From the NCBI GenBank assembly GCA_017462755.1, contig JAFTQM010000072.1, positions 1 to 33,727 on the forward strand: 33,727 nucleotides of DNA. The letters run 5' to 3'. The notes beneath the pieces were generated by a model. The model was given only the letters and a program-made list of their open reading frames with translations. It ran no database searches and was not told the DNA's origin. Position 1 is the stretch's first letter. Each line of letters starts with the position of its first letter. Both the position numbers and the translations under genes were made by a program. Source of the DNA: Lachnospiraceae bacterium (GTDB lineage Bacteria; Bacillota; Clostridia; Lachnospirales; Lachnospiraceae). This document shows positions 22,622-31,716 of the stretch, piece by piece.

Positions 22622-23463
22622 ACGCTTGTACTGTCGCCTCCTTTATCGTATTTTGCAACCAGAGCCATGCTGATTAAAACGAATACCATCAGAACCAGAG
22701 AAAGACCGGAACCGGAATTCCAGTTGTTCAGCTTTTGGAACTGTTGCTCGATGACATTACCAATCAACAGTACCTTGCTGCCGCCGAGGATATTGGAAAT
22801 CGCAAAGGTGGTCAGAGATGGTACGAATACCATGGTGATACCACTGATGACACCCGGCAGACTGAGTGGGAAGATAATCTTCATAAAGGTCTGACGGCTG
22901 TTTGCACCGAGGTCTCTGGCTGCATTGATTACGTTTTCGTCGATTTTTGCCAGCGTATTGTACAGCGGCAAAATCATAAACGGCAGAAAATCATAAACCA
23001 TGCCGAGTACAATGGCAGCAGGAGTATTGATGATATTGAGCGTCGGGAGATTCAAAAAGGTTAAAAATGCATTCAATACACCCTTACGCTCCAAAATATT
23101 TTGCCATGCGATGGTACGAAGCAAGGAATTCATCCACATCGGCAGAATAAAAATCATGACAATAAAGCTGTTGCTTTTAAATTTCATATTGCGCAGAATC
23201 ATTGCCAAAGGATAGGCAATCACCAGGCAGATGATGGTGCTGATAAGAGACAGAAGAATCGACAGCCAGAGTGCTCTTAAGTTTTCCGGCTGTGCAATCA
23301 GCTTGATGTTCTCAAAGGTAAAAGCACCGTCGCTTTTGGCGGTCATACCGTAGTAAACGACCATCAGCAAAGGAATGACGATAAAGCCAATCATCCAGAT
23401 GGTGTAAGGGGTCGCAAGCAATGCACTTGGATTTTTGGCAGGACTTTTTGCGTTCTTACTCAA
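22615..23463 (-). CDS. potB: Spermidine/putrescine ABC transporter permease
   Basis: The 282-residue inner-membrane protein has six predicted spans. The EAA loop is [25 protein letters not shown], with the conserved Ala-Ala...Gly. An N-terminal cytosolic stretch of about 18 residues precedes the first helix ([19 protein letters not shown]). It overlaps both neighbours (8 bp with potA, 7 bp with potC), a sign of tight translational coupling. Confidence 0.9.
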   Translation of the reverse strand: MSKNAKSPAKNPSALLATPYTIWMIGFIVIPLLMVVYYGMTAKSDGAFTFENIKLIAQPENLRALWLSILLSLISTIICLVIAYPLAMILRNMKFKSNSFIVMIFILPMWMNSLLRTIAWQNILERKGVLNAFLTFLNLPTLNIINTPAAIVLGMVYDFLPFMILPLYNTLAKIDENVINAARDLGANSRQTFMKIIFPLSLPGVISGITMVFVPSLTTFAISNILGGSKVLLIGNVIEQQFQKLNNWNSGSGLSLVLMVFVLISMALVAKYDKGGDSTSVW

Positions 23464-24532
23464 GTGGCATCACCGCCTCTTCATCCTCGGATTCCGGCTT
23501 GTTCATAATCTGGATATCGAACGGATCTACCTTGATGCCGACCTCGCTGCCAACCGGCGAAAGATCGGTGGAGTGTACGAGGAATTCATAACCGTTTGCC
23601 ATAACCTCCATCTCGTAATGCACACCCTTGAAAATAAGGGAGGTCACACGACCCTGCATCAGACCCTCCTCCGGCTTTACCAAATCAATATCCTCAGGAC
23701 GGATTACAACATCGACCGGCTTGTTCTTGCCGAAGCCGACATCCACGCAAGGAAAGTTGCAGCCAAGGATATTTACCAGCTTATCCTCAATCATCGTACC
23801 GGAGATAATATTACTCTCGCCGATAAAGTCTGCAACAAATGCATTTTTCGGCTCGTTGTAGATGTCCTCCGGTGTACCGATTTGCTGGATGTAGCCCTGA
23901 GTCATAACCATGATAGTATCGGACATCGTCAGAGCCTCCTCCTGGTCGTGGGTTACATATACGAAGGTAATGCCAAGCTCGTTCTTTAAGCGAATCAGCT
24001 CGTACTGCATGTCCTGACGAAGCTTCAAATCGAGTGCGCCGAGCGGCTCGTCAAGGAGCAGTACCTTTGGCTCGTTTACGATGGCACGGGCAATCGCAAT
24101 ACGCTGCTGTTGACCACCGCTTAAGGAGTCCGGCATACGGTTCTCATAGCCGTCTAAGTTTACTAGCTTTAAGGCATATTTGATTTTATCATTGATATAC
24201 TGCTTGCTCTTTTTCTTGATTTTCAGACCGAAGGCAATGTTTTCTGCGATGGTCATATGAGTAAACAGTGCATATTTCTGAAATACGGTATTGAGCTGGC
24301 GCTCATTTGGCGGCAGCTTGGTAATATCCTTACCGCCGAAGATTACCTGTCCCTCATCCGGGCTTTCAAAGCCGCCGATGATACGCAGAGTAGTAGTTTT
24401 ACCACAGCCGGACGGACCGAGCAGGGTAAGAAATTCATTTTCACGGATGTACAGATTCAAGTCATCAATAATGGTATTGTTTCCGTAACGCTTCGTTACA
24501 TGGATTAAATCAATCAGCTTATTCTCAATCAT
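23456..24532 (-). CDS. potA: Spermidine/putrescine ABC transporter, ATP-binding protein
   Basis: The 358-residue ATPase has Walker [10 protein letters not shown] (39-47), signature LSGGQ (137-141), Walker B LLLDEP (158-163) and the switch His in THDQEEA (195). The C-terminal TOBE-like domain (about 235-345) is present. It powers polyamine import as a dimer with PotB/PotC. It is the second gene of the operon, 84 bp after the regulator; that gap has a small ATGCC-TGC-GGCAT hairpin near the ribosome site but no clear terminator. Confidence 0.93.
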   Translation of the reverse strand: MIENKLIDLIHVTKRYGNNTIIDDLNLYIRENEFLTLLGPSGCGKTTTLRIIGGFESPDEGQVIFGGKDITKLPPNERQLNTVFQKYALFTHMTIAENIAFGLKIKKKSKQYINDKIKYALKLVNLDGYENRMPDSLSGGQQQRIAIARAIVNEPKVLLLDEPLGALDLKLRQDMQYELIRLKNELGITFVYVTHDQEEALTMSDTIMVMTQGYIQQIGTPEDIYNEPKNAFVADFIGESNIISGTMIEDKLVNILGCNFPCVDVGFGKNKPVDVVIRPEDIDLVKPEEGLMQGRVTSLIFKGVHYEMEVMANGYEFLVHSTDLSPVGSEVGIKVDPFDIQIMNKPESEDEEAVMPLE

Positions 24533-24616
24533 AGTAATCCTTTCATGCCGCAGGCATTGTAGTGAAATACGATAGTGTTATCTTATCATGTATGTTTATA
24601 TTCTTGTTTACAAATA

Positions 24617-25156
24617 CTAAAAGCTTGGCGGTGTAGAAATCCAGAGCAGGGTAGCACCTGTCTTGCCGGAGCAGCAAATGGAATGCTTTTTGTTCGGGGT
24701 AAAATAAAAGGATTCGCCCTTTTTTACCTTGTAGATTTTGCTGCCAAGATGAATCGAAATCGCACCGTTTAAAACATAGCCGAACTCCTCACCCTCATGC
24801 GGGTTGTCCGGATAGGTAGAGCCGTCCGGCTCTAATGTGAGCAGAATCGGTTCCATCATGTTCTTTTGGGCATTTGGAATAATCCATTCGATTTTGTTTT
24901 TCAGTTCCTGATCTACCTTTTCAAAATAATCTGTCTTGTGAAAGACTACCTGCTCCGAGGCAGTGTTCGAAAAGAATTCCTCCAGATTGGTACCAAGACA
25001 TTGCAAAATATCAACCAGCGTAGCAATGGAAGGAGAGGTAAGGTCGCGTTCCAACTGGGAAATAAAGCCCTTGGACAATTCCGCACGATCTGCCAGTTCC
25101 TCCTGCGTAAGGCTCTTCTGGATTCGAAGCTCTTTGATTTTGGCTCCTATTTTCAT
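24617..25156 (-). CDS. XRE-cupin regulator of the polyamine operon
   Basis: A 179-residue two-domain regulator. Residues about 5-60 are the HTH (IGAKIKELRIQKSLTQEELADRAELSKGFISQLERDLTSPSIATL). Residues about 105-178 are a cupin barrel (PHEGEEFGYVLNGAISIHLGSKIYKVKKGESFYF). PuuR-like regulators of this form sense polyamines or related amines. The ATG at 25156 was chosen by homology to the usual N terminus; the frame continues to 25231, across the operator. It is the first gene of the pot operon and probably represses it. Confidence 0.88.
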   Translation of the reverse strand: MKIGAKIKELRIQKSLTQEELADRAELSKGFISQLERDLTSPSIATLVDILQCLGTNLEEFFSNTASEQVVFHKTDYFEKVDQELKNKIEWIIPNAQKNMMEPILLTLEPDGSTYPDNPHEGEEFGYVLNGAISIHLGSKIYKVKKGESFYFTPNKKHSICCSGKTGATLLWISTPPSF

Positions 25157-25222
25157 AATCGCACTATCCTTCCTGACCGGGATGGCTGTATCGAAACCGC
25201 AGCCGGTCAAATTAAACTTTGA

Positions 25223-25283
25223 GTTTAGCATTGCTAAACAGTGACAACGATTCTAATTATACACGGAAATAACGTACTGTCAA
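25223..25283 (-). promoter_or_regulatory. pot operon promoter and palindromic operator
   Basis: On the minus strand TTGACA (25283-25278) and TATAAT (25261-25256) are 16 bp apart. The start would be near 25249, and just downstream lies GTTTAGC-ATT-GCTAAAC (25223-25239), a 17-bp dyad well placed to block early elongation. TAAACTTTGAG occurs next to the dyad at 25213-25223 and again exactly 100 bp away at 25313-25323, beside the promoter of the sigma-factor gene. This may mean shared control. Confidence 0.7.
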
Positions 25284-25336
25284 GTGAAATTAAACTGGAA
25301 ATTTAATTTTACTAAACTTTGAGAGAATTTTCTGAT

Positions 25337-25365
25337 TTGACTTGAAATTTCGTACAGAATAGAAT
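25337..25365 (+). promoter_or_regulatory. Promoter of the sigma-factor operon
   Basis: TTGACT (25337-25342) and TAGAAT (25360-25365), 17-bp spacer. The leader of about 65 nt is AT-rich. No clear ECF-type (AAC/CGT) promoter was seen, so autoregulation is not supported by sequence. Confidence 0.5.
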
Positions 25366-25437
25366 AAAATTTTATTAAAAATAATGTCCCCGTTTTTTCA
25401 TTTGAAACGTAATTATATATAGAGAGGAAAAAAACAT

Positions 25438-26016
25438 ATGATGTTAGCACTAATGATGAGCACCTTATCTTTAGAGGAGGAAGGACGCTTTCAGGAGATA
25501 TACGAACAGTATAATGTATTGGTTTACTATATAGCTTACGATATTTTGAAGGACAAGGAGCTGGCGGAAGAAACGGCACAGGAGGTTTTCGTTAAGGTTA
25601 TCTGCAATTTTAAGCTTTTTGCAGGAGGAGTATGTGATTACAGCAAAAATCTGATTGCGGTTATGGCGAAGAATATGTCAGTGGATGTCCTGCGAAAGCA
25701 AAAGGCACAGGACAGGCTGGAGAAATATCTGGTCGAAACAGATTATGAGGATGTGCAAAGAGATGAGGAGGTGCTGGTCTGTAAGTCGCCGAGTGCGGAA
25801 GAACGGTATCTGGAGCGTGCTGCTATAGAACAGCTGGCTGTGGCAGTACATAATCTTTCTGAAAAAGAAAGAAGAGCCATCGAGCTGCACTATTATAATC
25901 ATTTGAAGATAAAGGAAACGGCAACGGTAATGGACGTTTCCGAGTCGGCGGTAAAGAAGCTCTTACAGAGAGGGCTGGCTCATTTGAGAGATACGTTGGA
26001 GAAGGAGGAGCTGTAG
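25438..26016 (+). CDS. RNA polymerase sigma factor, ECF-like
   Basis: The 192-residue protein has region 2 (about residues 18-85, with LAEETAQEVFVKVI as the 2.2 helix and NLIAVMAKNMSVDVLRKQK as 2.3-2.4). Region 4 is about residues 130-188 (LSEKERRAIELHYYNHLKIKETATVMDVSESAVKKLLQRGLAHLR, the -35-binding HTH). No regions 1 or 3 are present. Such factors switch on a small stress or envelope regulon. The start is ambiguous among ATG 25438, 25441 and 25456; the first has GAGAGG about 12 bp upstream. It precedes a membrane protein by 28 bp, the usual sigma/anti-sigma layout. Confidence 0.88.
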   Translation: MMLALMMSTLSLEEEGRFQEIYEQYNVLVYYIAYDILKDKELAEETAQEVFVKVICNFKLFAGGVCDYSKNLIAVMAKNMSVDVLRKQKAQDRLEKYLVETDYEDVQRDEEVLVCKSPSAEERYLERAAIEQLAVAVHNLSEKERRAIELHYYNHLKIKETATVMDVSESAVKKLLQRGLAHLRDTLEKEEL

Positions 26017-26044
26017 TCGGAGTTAAAGGAAGAAAGGAGCGGCT

Positions 26045-26761
26045 ATGAAGAGTGGTAAAGTGCTGGAATTGCGGCTGGCGGAGGTATTTCGGCTGGAAAA
26101 TGAGGCGTTGATTGCAAGAGCAATGCAGCATATCGAACAGGATGGAATGCCGGATTACTCCGAGAAGTATTACAAAGGAATAAAGGAGTTAAAACAGCAG
26201 GGAAGAAAAAAGGAGCGGCAGTATTTTTATTTTGGCAAAAAAGCGGCTTCGCGGGTTGCGGTACTGATTATCGCATTGATTATCGGAGCGTTGGGAACGA
26301 TTACTGCATATGGTATCAATCGGTTGAGAAAACCGCAGCTTAGTATGGTGCATGAGGGTGCGCTGCTTTACTATAATCTGACGGAAGAAGAGAAAGCGGT
26401 GCTGCCGGAGAAGCTTGAGACGGTGTATGAACTGACCTGGGTACCGGAGGAATATGAATTGCTATATATGAAGGCATATCCGATGATGGGGATGAGTGTC
26501 TACAAAAATAAGACGGGAGATATGATTTCCCTGACACAGAGTACGCTGGTGGGGATTACGCATGCGATTGATACCGAAGGTGCAGAGGTCGCAGAAACGA
26601 AGGTGTTGGGATATCCGGCATATCGGGTAGTCAATGAGCGATTTGTTGCATTTATCTGGTCGGATGGAGAATATCATTTTTCCTTGTCCGTACCGGTTAC
26701 CTGCAAGGATACAGGAATGCAAATGGCAGAGTCTGTGAGAATAAAGAAGTTGGAAGAATAA
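26045..26761 (+). CDS. Membrane protein with DUF4367, probable sigma-factor partner
   Basis: The 238 residues have a cytosolic N terminus of about 68 residues, one membrane span (about 69-90, VAVLIIALIIGALGTITAYG) and an extracytoplasmic DUF4367-like domain (about 115-236). The N-terminal part would be the sigma-binding end. Co-directional, 28 bp after the sigma gene, with AGAAAGGAG before the ATG. Anti-sigma function is inferred from position and topology; no zinc-binding HxxxCxxC motif is present, so it is not a ZAS-type anti-sigma. Confidence 0.75.
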   Translation: MKSGKVLELRLAEVFRLENEALIARAMQHIEQDGMPDYSEKYYKGIKELKQQGRKKERQYFYFGKKAASRVAVLIIALIIGALGTITAYGINRLRKPQLSMVHEGALLYYNLTEEEKAVLPEKLETVYELTWVPEEYELLYMKAYPMMGMSVYKNKTGDMISLTQSTLVGITHAIDTEGAEVAETKVLGYPAYRVVNERFVAFIWSDGEYHFSLSVPVTCKDTGMQMAESVRIKKLEE

Positions 26762-26763
26762 AA

Positions 26764-26836
26764 AAAGGATGCAAAGCAAACAACAGCGGTCAGTGTGTGA
26801 CCGGCATGATGCGAGAGTTTGCCTTGCATCCTTTTT
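26764..26836. terminator. Bidirectional terminator between convergent genes
   Basis: AAAAGGATGCAAAGCAAAC pairs with GTTTGCCTTGCATCCTTTTT (one bulge) around a 30-nt loop that itself contains GGTCA-CAGTGTG-TGACC. T-runs lie on both ends, so it serves the DUF4367 gene and aroC. Confidence 0.85.
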
Positions 26837-26839
26837 GGT

Positions 26840-27943
26840 TTATTTTTTATAAAACTCACGAATCTTGTCCATGCGGGCAGTCATGCCGCAGAGCAGCTGG
26901 TCTGCAAGCGTCAGGGCAGTCATGGCTTCTACGACAACGACAGCACGAGGAACGATGACCGGGTCGTGGCGTCCCTTGATATTGACGGAGATTGGCTCGC
27001 CGGTGCGGGTAACGGTCTGCTGGGTAGCAGAGATGGAAGGGGTCGCTTTGATTGCAGCGCGGAGAATGATTTCGGAACCGTCGCTGATACCTCCTAAGAT
27101 CCCCCCGGCATGGTTTGTCTGCTTTTGGGCGACACCATGTTCCAAAGAAAGGAATGCATCGTTGTTTTCTGAGCCGCGCTTATTAGCAACGGCAAAGCCG
27201 GAGCCGATTTCAAAGCCCTTTACGGCACCAATGGAAAAAATAGCCTTGGCAAGAGCAGCATCCAGCTTATCAAAGACCGGCTCACCGATACCTGCAGGCA
27301 TACCACTGACAATGCATTCGATAACGCCGCCGGCAGAATCATGCGCCTGCATGGTGGCCTCGAGATATTCCTCTGCGGCTGCGGAAGCGGTTAAATCCGG
27401 CATATAAATCGGACTGGAGCTTAGATTTTCTTTTTTGCAGTTTTTGTAATCGATTTGGATGGGACCAATGGAACGGGTATATGCACATACTTCAATGCCA
27501 AGCTCCTTTAACAAAGCACAGGCAACGGCACCGGCTGCGACACGTCCGATGGTTTCACGACCGGAGGAACGTCCGCCGCCGCGATAATCGCGAAAGCCGT
27601 ATTTGGCATCGAAGGTGAAGTCGGCATGTCCCGGACGATAGTAACCGGCGATTTCCGAATAATCACCGGAGCGCTGGGTTTCATTTAGTACGGCAAGAGA
27701 AATCGGGGTACCGGTGGTGCGGCCTTCGAAAACACCCGACTGGATGGTAACCAGATCGTTTTCCTTCCGTGGAGTAGAGTAGCGGGTTTGTCCAGGCTTA
27801 CGGCGGTTTAAGTACGCCTGTATCATTTCTTCGCCCAAAGGGATACCGGCAGGGCAGCCGTCAATAACTACACCGATGCCTTTGCCGTGGGATTCACCCC
27901 AGGTAGTAATTTTAAATAATGTTCCAAATGTTGAACCAGACAT
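26840..27943 (-). CDS. aroC: Chorismate synthase
   Basis: The 367-residue enzyme matches the usual length. The N terminus TFGTLFKITTWGESHGKGIGVVIDGCPAG is signature 1. Signature 2 is YRGGGRSSGRETIGRVAAGAVA and signature 3 is KQTNHAGGILGGISDG, with the FMN-binding His and Asp. It turns EPSP into chorismate using reduced FMN, the last step of the shikimate route. GAGGAAG precedes the ATG. It stands alone here, without other aro genes. The gap 27944-28105 is AT-rich and has GAGGGAG/CTCCCTC (about 28062-28087), possibly a weak terminator for the next minus-strand gene. Confidence 0.97.
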   Translation of the reverse strand: MSGSTFGTLFKITTWGESHGKGIGVVIDGCPAGIPLGEEMIQAYLNRRKPGQTRYSTPRKENDLVTIQSGVFEGRTTGTPISLAVLNETQRSGDYSEIAGYYRPGHADFTFDAKYGFRDYRGGGRSSGRETIGRVAAGAVACALLKELGIEVCAYTRSIGPIQIDYKNCKKENLSSSPIYMPDLTASAAAEEYLEATMQAHDSAGGVIECIVSGMPAGIGEPVFDKLDAALAKAIFSIGAVKGFEIGSGFAVANKRGSENNDAFLSLEHGVAQKQTNHAGGILGGISDGSEIILRAAIKATPSISATQQTVTRTGEPISVNIKGRHDPVIVPRAVVVVEAMTALTLADQLLCGMTARMDKIREFYKK

Positions 27944-28105
27944 ATGCTTCCTCGTTTCTATACGTTATTGTGATAAATGCAATCAATAAATTTTATAGTA
28001 AGTATAATAAAAAGGAGGAAGAAATTCAACATAAAAATGTAAGAAAGGGTAAGATGAGCAGAGGGAGAGGCACGCAGCCACTCCCTCAAAAAGCTCAGCG
28101 AAGCA

Positions 28106-28354
28106 TTAGCATCCGCAGTTGTTGCATCCGCAGCCATTGCCGTTGTTGATGCCGATACCGTTGTTGTTACCGCAGCCGCCGCAGAAGAGCAGAAGCAGGA
28201 TAATCCAGCAGCAGTCCATGCCGCCACCGCAGCCGTTGTTGCCGCCACCGCAGAAGAGCAGAAGCAGGATGATAATCCAGCAGCTGTTACCTCCCATACC
28301 AAAACCTGTAGATTCGCAGCCACAGCCGCAGTTTGTAGCAGATAAATCGCTCAT
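28106..28354 (-). CDS. Gly/Cys/Asn-rich protein with two hydrophobic repeat units
   Basis: The 82-residue protein starts MSDLSATNCGCGCESTG, then has two near-identical units of about 20 residues, CWIIILLLLFCGGGNN and CWIILLLLFCGGCGNN, linked by GCGGGMDC, and ends in a Gly-Asn-Cys tail. Each unit could cross a membrane; 15 or more Cys residues could bind metal or form disulfides. GGAGGT lies 6 bp before the ATG. The family resembles small 'high-cysteine' proteins of clostridia and YjcZ-like sporulation peptides; neither is certain. On the minus strand CATATGATA (28392-28384) resembles a sigma-E/K -10 box, without a clear -35. Confidence 0.65.
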   Translation of the reverse strand: MSDLSATNCGCGCESTGFGMGGNSCWIIILLLLFCGGGNNGCGGGMDCCWIILLLLFCGGCGNNNGIGINNGNGCGCNNCGC

Positions 28355-28498
28355 AATGTTACCTCCAAAAGGATTTTACAGTGTATCATATGTCGATTGG
28401 CTTGCCTTATTTCCTGTTGAATGGAAAAAAATCTTAGAAAAATGAATATAATATTTTGTCATAATTTTTTTGGCTGTGAGTAAAGGTAGGCTGTAAGT

Positions 28499-29413
28499 AT
28501 GAAACGTGCAGGAAAGCTTTTACATTTGGAGGATGCCTTTGCGGCAGGCTATACAGGAAAGGGGATTACGGCGGCAATCCTTGATACGGGAATCGGAGCG
28601 ACGCCATATCTGACAGCAGAGCGGATACGTGTGTTTCGGGATTTTGTGAATTTACGCCATCATCCGTATGATGATGCCGGACATGGAACGCATGTGGCGG
28701 GGATTTTAGCGGGTAACGGAACGGTGGCAGGTAGCAGCTTTCGGGGGATAGCACCGGAATGTGATTTGGTCATTTTAAAAGGACTGAACGGAAAGGGAGA
28801 TGGGGAGCTGTCAGGTGCGCTGGCAGCACTTAAATGGGTACTGGAGCAAAGAAAAAGATATGATATCCGGGTGCTCAATCTGTCCTTTGGAGCAACAGAA
28901 AACGATAAAATAAAGTATCGTCATTTGATAGAGATGGTGGAACGTGTGTGGGAAAGCGGAGTATGTGTAGTTGCTGCAGCGGGGAATCGCGGGCCGGAGA
29001 AAGGGACGATTACGGTACCCGGCAGCAGTAGCCGAATCATCACCATTGGGGCGGCGGAAAGCGGGAAATTGCAGTACTGGTATTCCGGCAGAGGGCCTAC
29101 GGCGGAGCAGGTAATGAAACCGGATTTGGTAGCTCCGGCTGCCGGAATATTCAGTTTAAAGCCATTGCGAAGAGAGTTTATGGGAACATACGCAGCAGGA
29201 AAGGAACGAAGAAATTTTTTTACGGTGAAAAGCGGAACGTCTATGGCTACGCCGATGGCAGCAGGTGCAGCTTGTCTGCTGCTGCAGAAGGAGCCGGAGT
29301 TGTCGCCGGATGAAGTGAAAAATAGAATGTGGCAGTCCTGTGTGGATTTGGGACTGCCACCGGAGCAGCAGGGGCATGGGATGTTAGATTTGCGCCTGCT
29401 GCTGCAATTATGA
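28499..29413 (+). CDS. Subtilisin-like serine protease (S8), intracellular type
   Basis: The 304-residue protein has the full S8 triad: Asp29 (AAILDTGIG), His62 (DAGHGTHVAGIL) and Ser about 248 (SGTSMATPMAAGAA). The oxyanion Asn is in VVAAAGNRGP. There is no signal peptide and no large propeptide; only about 20 residues precede the catalytic domain, as in intracellular subtilases. AAAGGTAGG precedes the ATG by about 8 bp. The start matches the domain beginning (LEDAFAAGYTGKGITAAILD). It converges on the GH31 gene. Confidence 0.92.
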   Translation: MKRAGKLLHLEDAFAAGYTGKGITAAILDTGIGATPYLTAERIRVFRDFVNLRHHPYDDAGHGTHVAGILAGNGTVAGSSFRGIAPECDLVILKGLNGKGDGELSGALAALKWVLEQRKRYDIRVLNLSFGATENDKIKYRHLIEMVERVWESGVCVVAAAGNRGPEKGTITVPGSSSRIITIGAAESGKLQYWYSGRGPTAEQVMKPDLVAPAAGIFSLKPLRREFMGTYAAGKERRNFFTVKSGTSMATPMAAGAACLLLQKEPELSPDEVKNRMWQSCVDLGLPPEQQGHGMLDLRLLLQL

Positions 29414-29446
29414 ATGTGCTGCGTTTTACCGATGTGAAGAATCGGG

Positions 29447-31519
29447 TTACTTCTGATAAATATCAAATTCCTTGCCGTTCCGGGTAAATACCGGGATGGT
29501 ATTAAGAGAAGCGGTGGCAGTAACGGTCTGACCGCCCTCATAGCGCTTGCCGGTCTTTGCTTCTACCCAGAAAGCACCGGCAGGCAGATAGACTTCGCGT
29601 GTGACAGCGTTTGCTTCAAATACCGGAGCGACAAGCAAATCCGGTCCGAACATATAAGCATCCTCGACATCATAGCAGGCAGTATCCTGCGGGAAATCAT
29701 AGAAGAGCGGACGCATAACCGGACTGCCGTTTTCGTGGGCATCCTTCATGCATTCGCGGATGTACGGACGCAGACGTTCACGGATGAACAGAAATTCTTT
29801 GAGAATCTCATAATTTTCGTTACCGAAGCTCCAGACTTCGTTGTCCTGACCGGAGGTAAGCTGGCGGACACCATCGATGAATTCCTGTTCTCTCTCGTAG
29901 AACGGGGAACGCTCGCCATGCAGACGAAAGACCGGACAGAAGGCACCCCATGCAAACCAGCGGACCAATAATTCGCAGAAGTCCGGATTTTTGATATCGC
30001 CACCGAGGAAGCCGCCGATGTCACTGGTCCACCAAGGAATGCCGGCGATACCCATACTAAGACCTGCCTGCAGCTGCTCACGCATGGAGCGGTAGCTGGA
30101 GTGGATGTCGCCGGACCAGGTCAGTACACCGTAGCGCTGACTGCCTGCCCACGCGCAGCGGACAAGACTCATCACATCCCCCTCGCCCACGGATTTTAAG
30201 CCGTCATAGAAGCCCTTGGCATACATCTTTGGGTAAATATTGGTGCATTGTAATGCAGGACCTGCATGATAACGGAATACATCAAAATCATACGGACCGT
30301 ATTCCGGTTCGGCTTCATCGAGCCAGAACAAACGGATGCCGTAATCGTAGTAGTTTTCTTTGCAACGCTCCCAGACGAATTTTCTGGCTCCCGGATGTGT
30401 GGCATCAAAGAATACCGTATCGCCCATCCAGTTCATGTGGAAGCCGCTGGCACGGTCGGTACGCACGAGATATCCTCGGTCTGCCATTTCGCCGAAATTG
30501 ATGGATTTTTCATCGATGGTCGGCCAAACGGAAACGGCCAATTCAACCCCAAGCTCTTTTAATTCCTTGACCATAGCGGCAGGGTCCGGCCAGTCGCGTG
30601 GTTCGAAACGGAAGTCACCCTGTCTCGTCCAGTGGAAGAAGTCGATGACAATAACATCCATCGGCAGTCCGCGGCGCTTGTGTTCACGAACAACGTTTAA
30701 TAACTCCTCCTGATTGCGGTAGCGCAGCTTGCATTGCCAGAAGCCGAGTCCGTATTCCGGCATCATTGGGGTACGACCGGTCGCCAGACTGTACTGTGCT
30801 TCAATCTCAGCAGGGGTATCCCCGGCGGTAATATAATAGTCCAGCTTCTTGGTGCTTTCGGCAACCCATTCGGTCTTGTTGGTGCCGAAGGTAGCGGTAC
30901 CCACGGCAGGATTGTTCCATAAAAAGCCGTAGCCGCGGGTGGAAAGATAGAATGGGACGCTTGCCTGACTGTTGCGGTGGCAGAGTTCGACAATGGCCCC
31001 CTTTTTGTTCAGGTTGTGTTCCTGATACTGTCCCATACCGTAGATGCGCTCGTCCTCCTGCGCCTCAAAGCGGGCAACCAAACGGTAATCCGTGGTTCCG
31101 ACAATAGGCTTGAGCTCACGACCCTCGACACGGAGCGGTACACAGTAGCGGTCAATGCGGTCACGGTTGCGCCAGTATTCCTCTAACAGCAGCTTGCCAT
31201 CCTGATTGTAGAAGGACAGACGACCGTCAAAGGCGAGCTTTGCGGTGATTTTACCATTGGTCAGATAGGCGTTGGTACCGCTCTGGGCGTGCTTTTGGCG
31301 GTCTTCGCCATACCACCAGGGCTCCGTCAAATCGATTTCTTCGAATCGAATCTGCGGGTTCGTAGGTGCAGGTGCATCCATCAAAGCCCAATCGTTGGCA
31401 TCCATTTCGGCTTCCTTGGTCATGCGGATACGCAGGGAATTTTCGCCCCATGCTTCAACCACCAGCAGTGCATTGCCGTAGGCGGCACATAGTTTTTGAT
31501 TTTCTTCGTAAATCCTCAT
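29447..31519 (-). CDS. Glycoside hydrolase family 31 (alpha-glucosidase/alpha-xylosidase)
   Basis: The 690 residues comprise an N-terminal beta-sandwich (about 1-230), a (beta/alpha)8 barrel (about 240-590) and C-terminal beta domains. The nucleophile is Asp401 in RLFWLDEAEPEYG, an unusual form of the WxDMNE block, and the acid/base is Asp471 in LTWSGDIHSSYR. Other GH31 marks are GLGFWQCKLRYRNQEEL and WWTSDIGGF. It releases alpha-linked glucose or xylose from oligosaccharides. Without a signal peptide it acts in the cytosol. The ATG at 31519 was chosen over an upstream ATG at 31570 because the latter would add a non-homologous leader. An operator-like palindrome lies at 31580-31601. Confidence 0.92.
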   Translation of the reverse strand: MRIYEENQKLCAAYGNALLVVEAWGENSLRIRMTKEAEMDANDWALMDAPAPTNPQIRFEEIDLTEPWWYGEDRQKHAQSGTNAYLTNGKITAKLAFDGRLSFYNQDGKLLLEEYWRNRDRIDRYCVPLRVEGRELKPIVGTTDYRLVARFEAQEDERIYGMGQYQEHNLNKKGAIVELCHRNSQASVPFYLSTRGYGFLWNNPAVGTATFGTNKTEWVAESTKKLDYYITAGDTPAEIEAQYSLATGRTPMMPEYGLGFWQCKLRYRNQEELLNVVREHKRRGLPMDVIVIDFFHWTRQGDFRFEPRDWPDPAAMVKELKELGVELAVSVWPTIDEKSINFGEMADRGYLVRTDRASGFHMNWMGDTVFFDATHPGARKFVWERCKENYYDYGIRLFWLDEAEPEYGPYDFDVFRYHAGPALQCTNIYPKMYAKGFYDGLKSVGEGDVMSLVRCAWAGSQRYGVLTWSGDIHSSYRSMREQLQAGLSMGIAGIPWWTSDIGGFLGGDIKNPDFCELLVRWFAWGAFCPVFRLHGERSPFYEREQEFIDGVRQLTSGQDNEVWSFGNENYEILKEFLFIRERLRPYIRECMKDAHENGSPVMRPLFYDFPQDTACYDVEDAYMFGPDLLVAPVFEANAVTREVYLPAGAFWVEAKTGKRYEGGQTVTATASLNTIPVFTRNGKEFDIYQK

Positions 31520-31579
31520 ACTAATCCAATCTCCATTCTTGCTGCAGCCCGTAAATCCGGGCATAAGCACAAATTACTG

Positions 31580-31601
31580 TGTGAAAAATATAATTTTCAC
31601 A
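31580..31601 (-). promoter_or_regulatory. Operator-like palindrome upstream of the GH31 gene
   Basis: TGTGAAAA (31580-31587), spacer ATATAA, TTTTCACA (31594-31601): a perfect 8+8 dyad about 60 bp upstream of the GH31 ATG. It could bind a sugar-responsive regulator. The divergent side has a weak TTGTGT (31610-31615)/TATAAC (31632-31637) promoter for the gene at 31717. Confidence 0.55.
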
Positions 31602-31716
31602 TTTTTACCTTGTGTTTTTAGCTAGGTTTAGTATAACATAGTTTATGGTATTTTGACAGAGGATTAAGACAATTTAGAAAAATACCGAAATAATGCAGGA
31701 AGAAAAGAGGAGAAGT

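Noticed and set aside
23435-23989. A 184-codon plus-strand ORF inside potA
   Set aside because: It is fully antisense to a complete, motif-rich ATPase and has no independent signals.
28119-28445. Plus-strand Pro/Gln-rich ORF opposite the Cys-rich protein
   Set aside because: The minus-strand frame has a strong ribosome site and a sensible repeat protein; the plus-strand frame has none and reflects Gly/Cys codons read in reverse.
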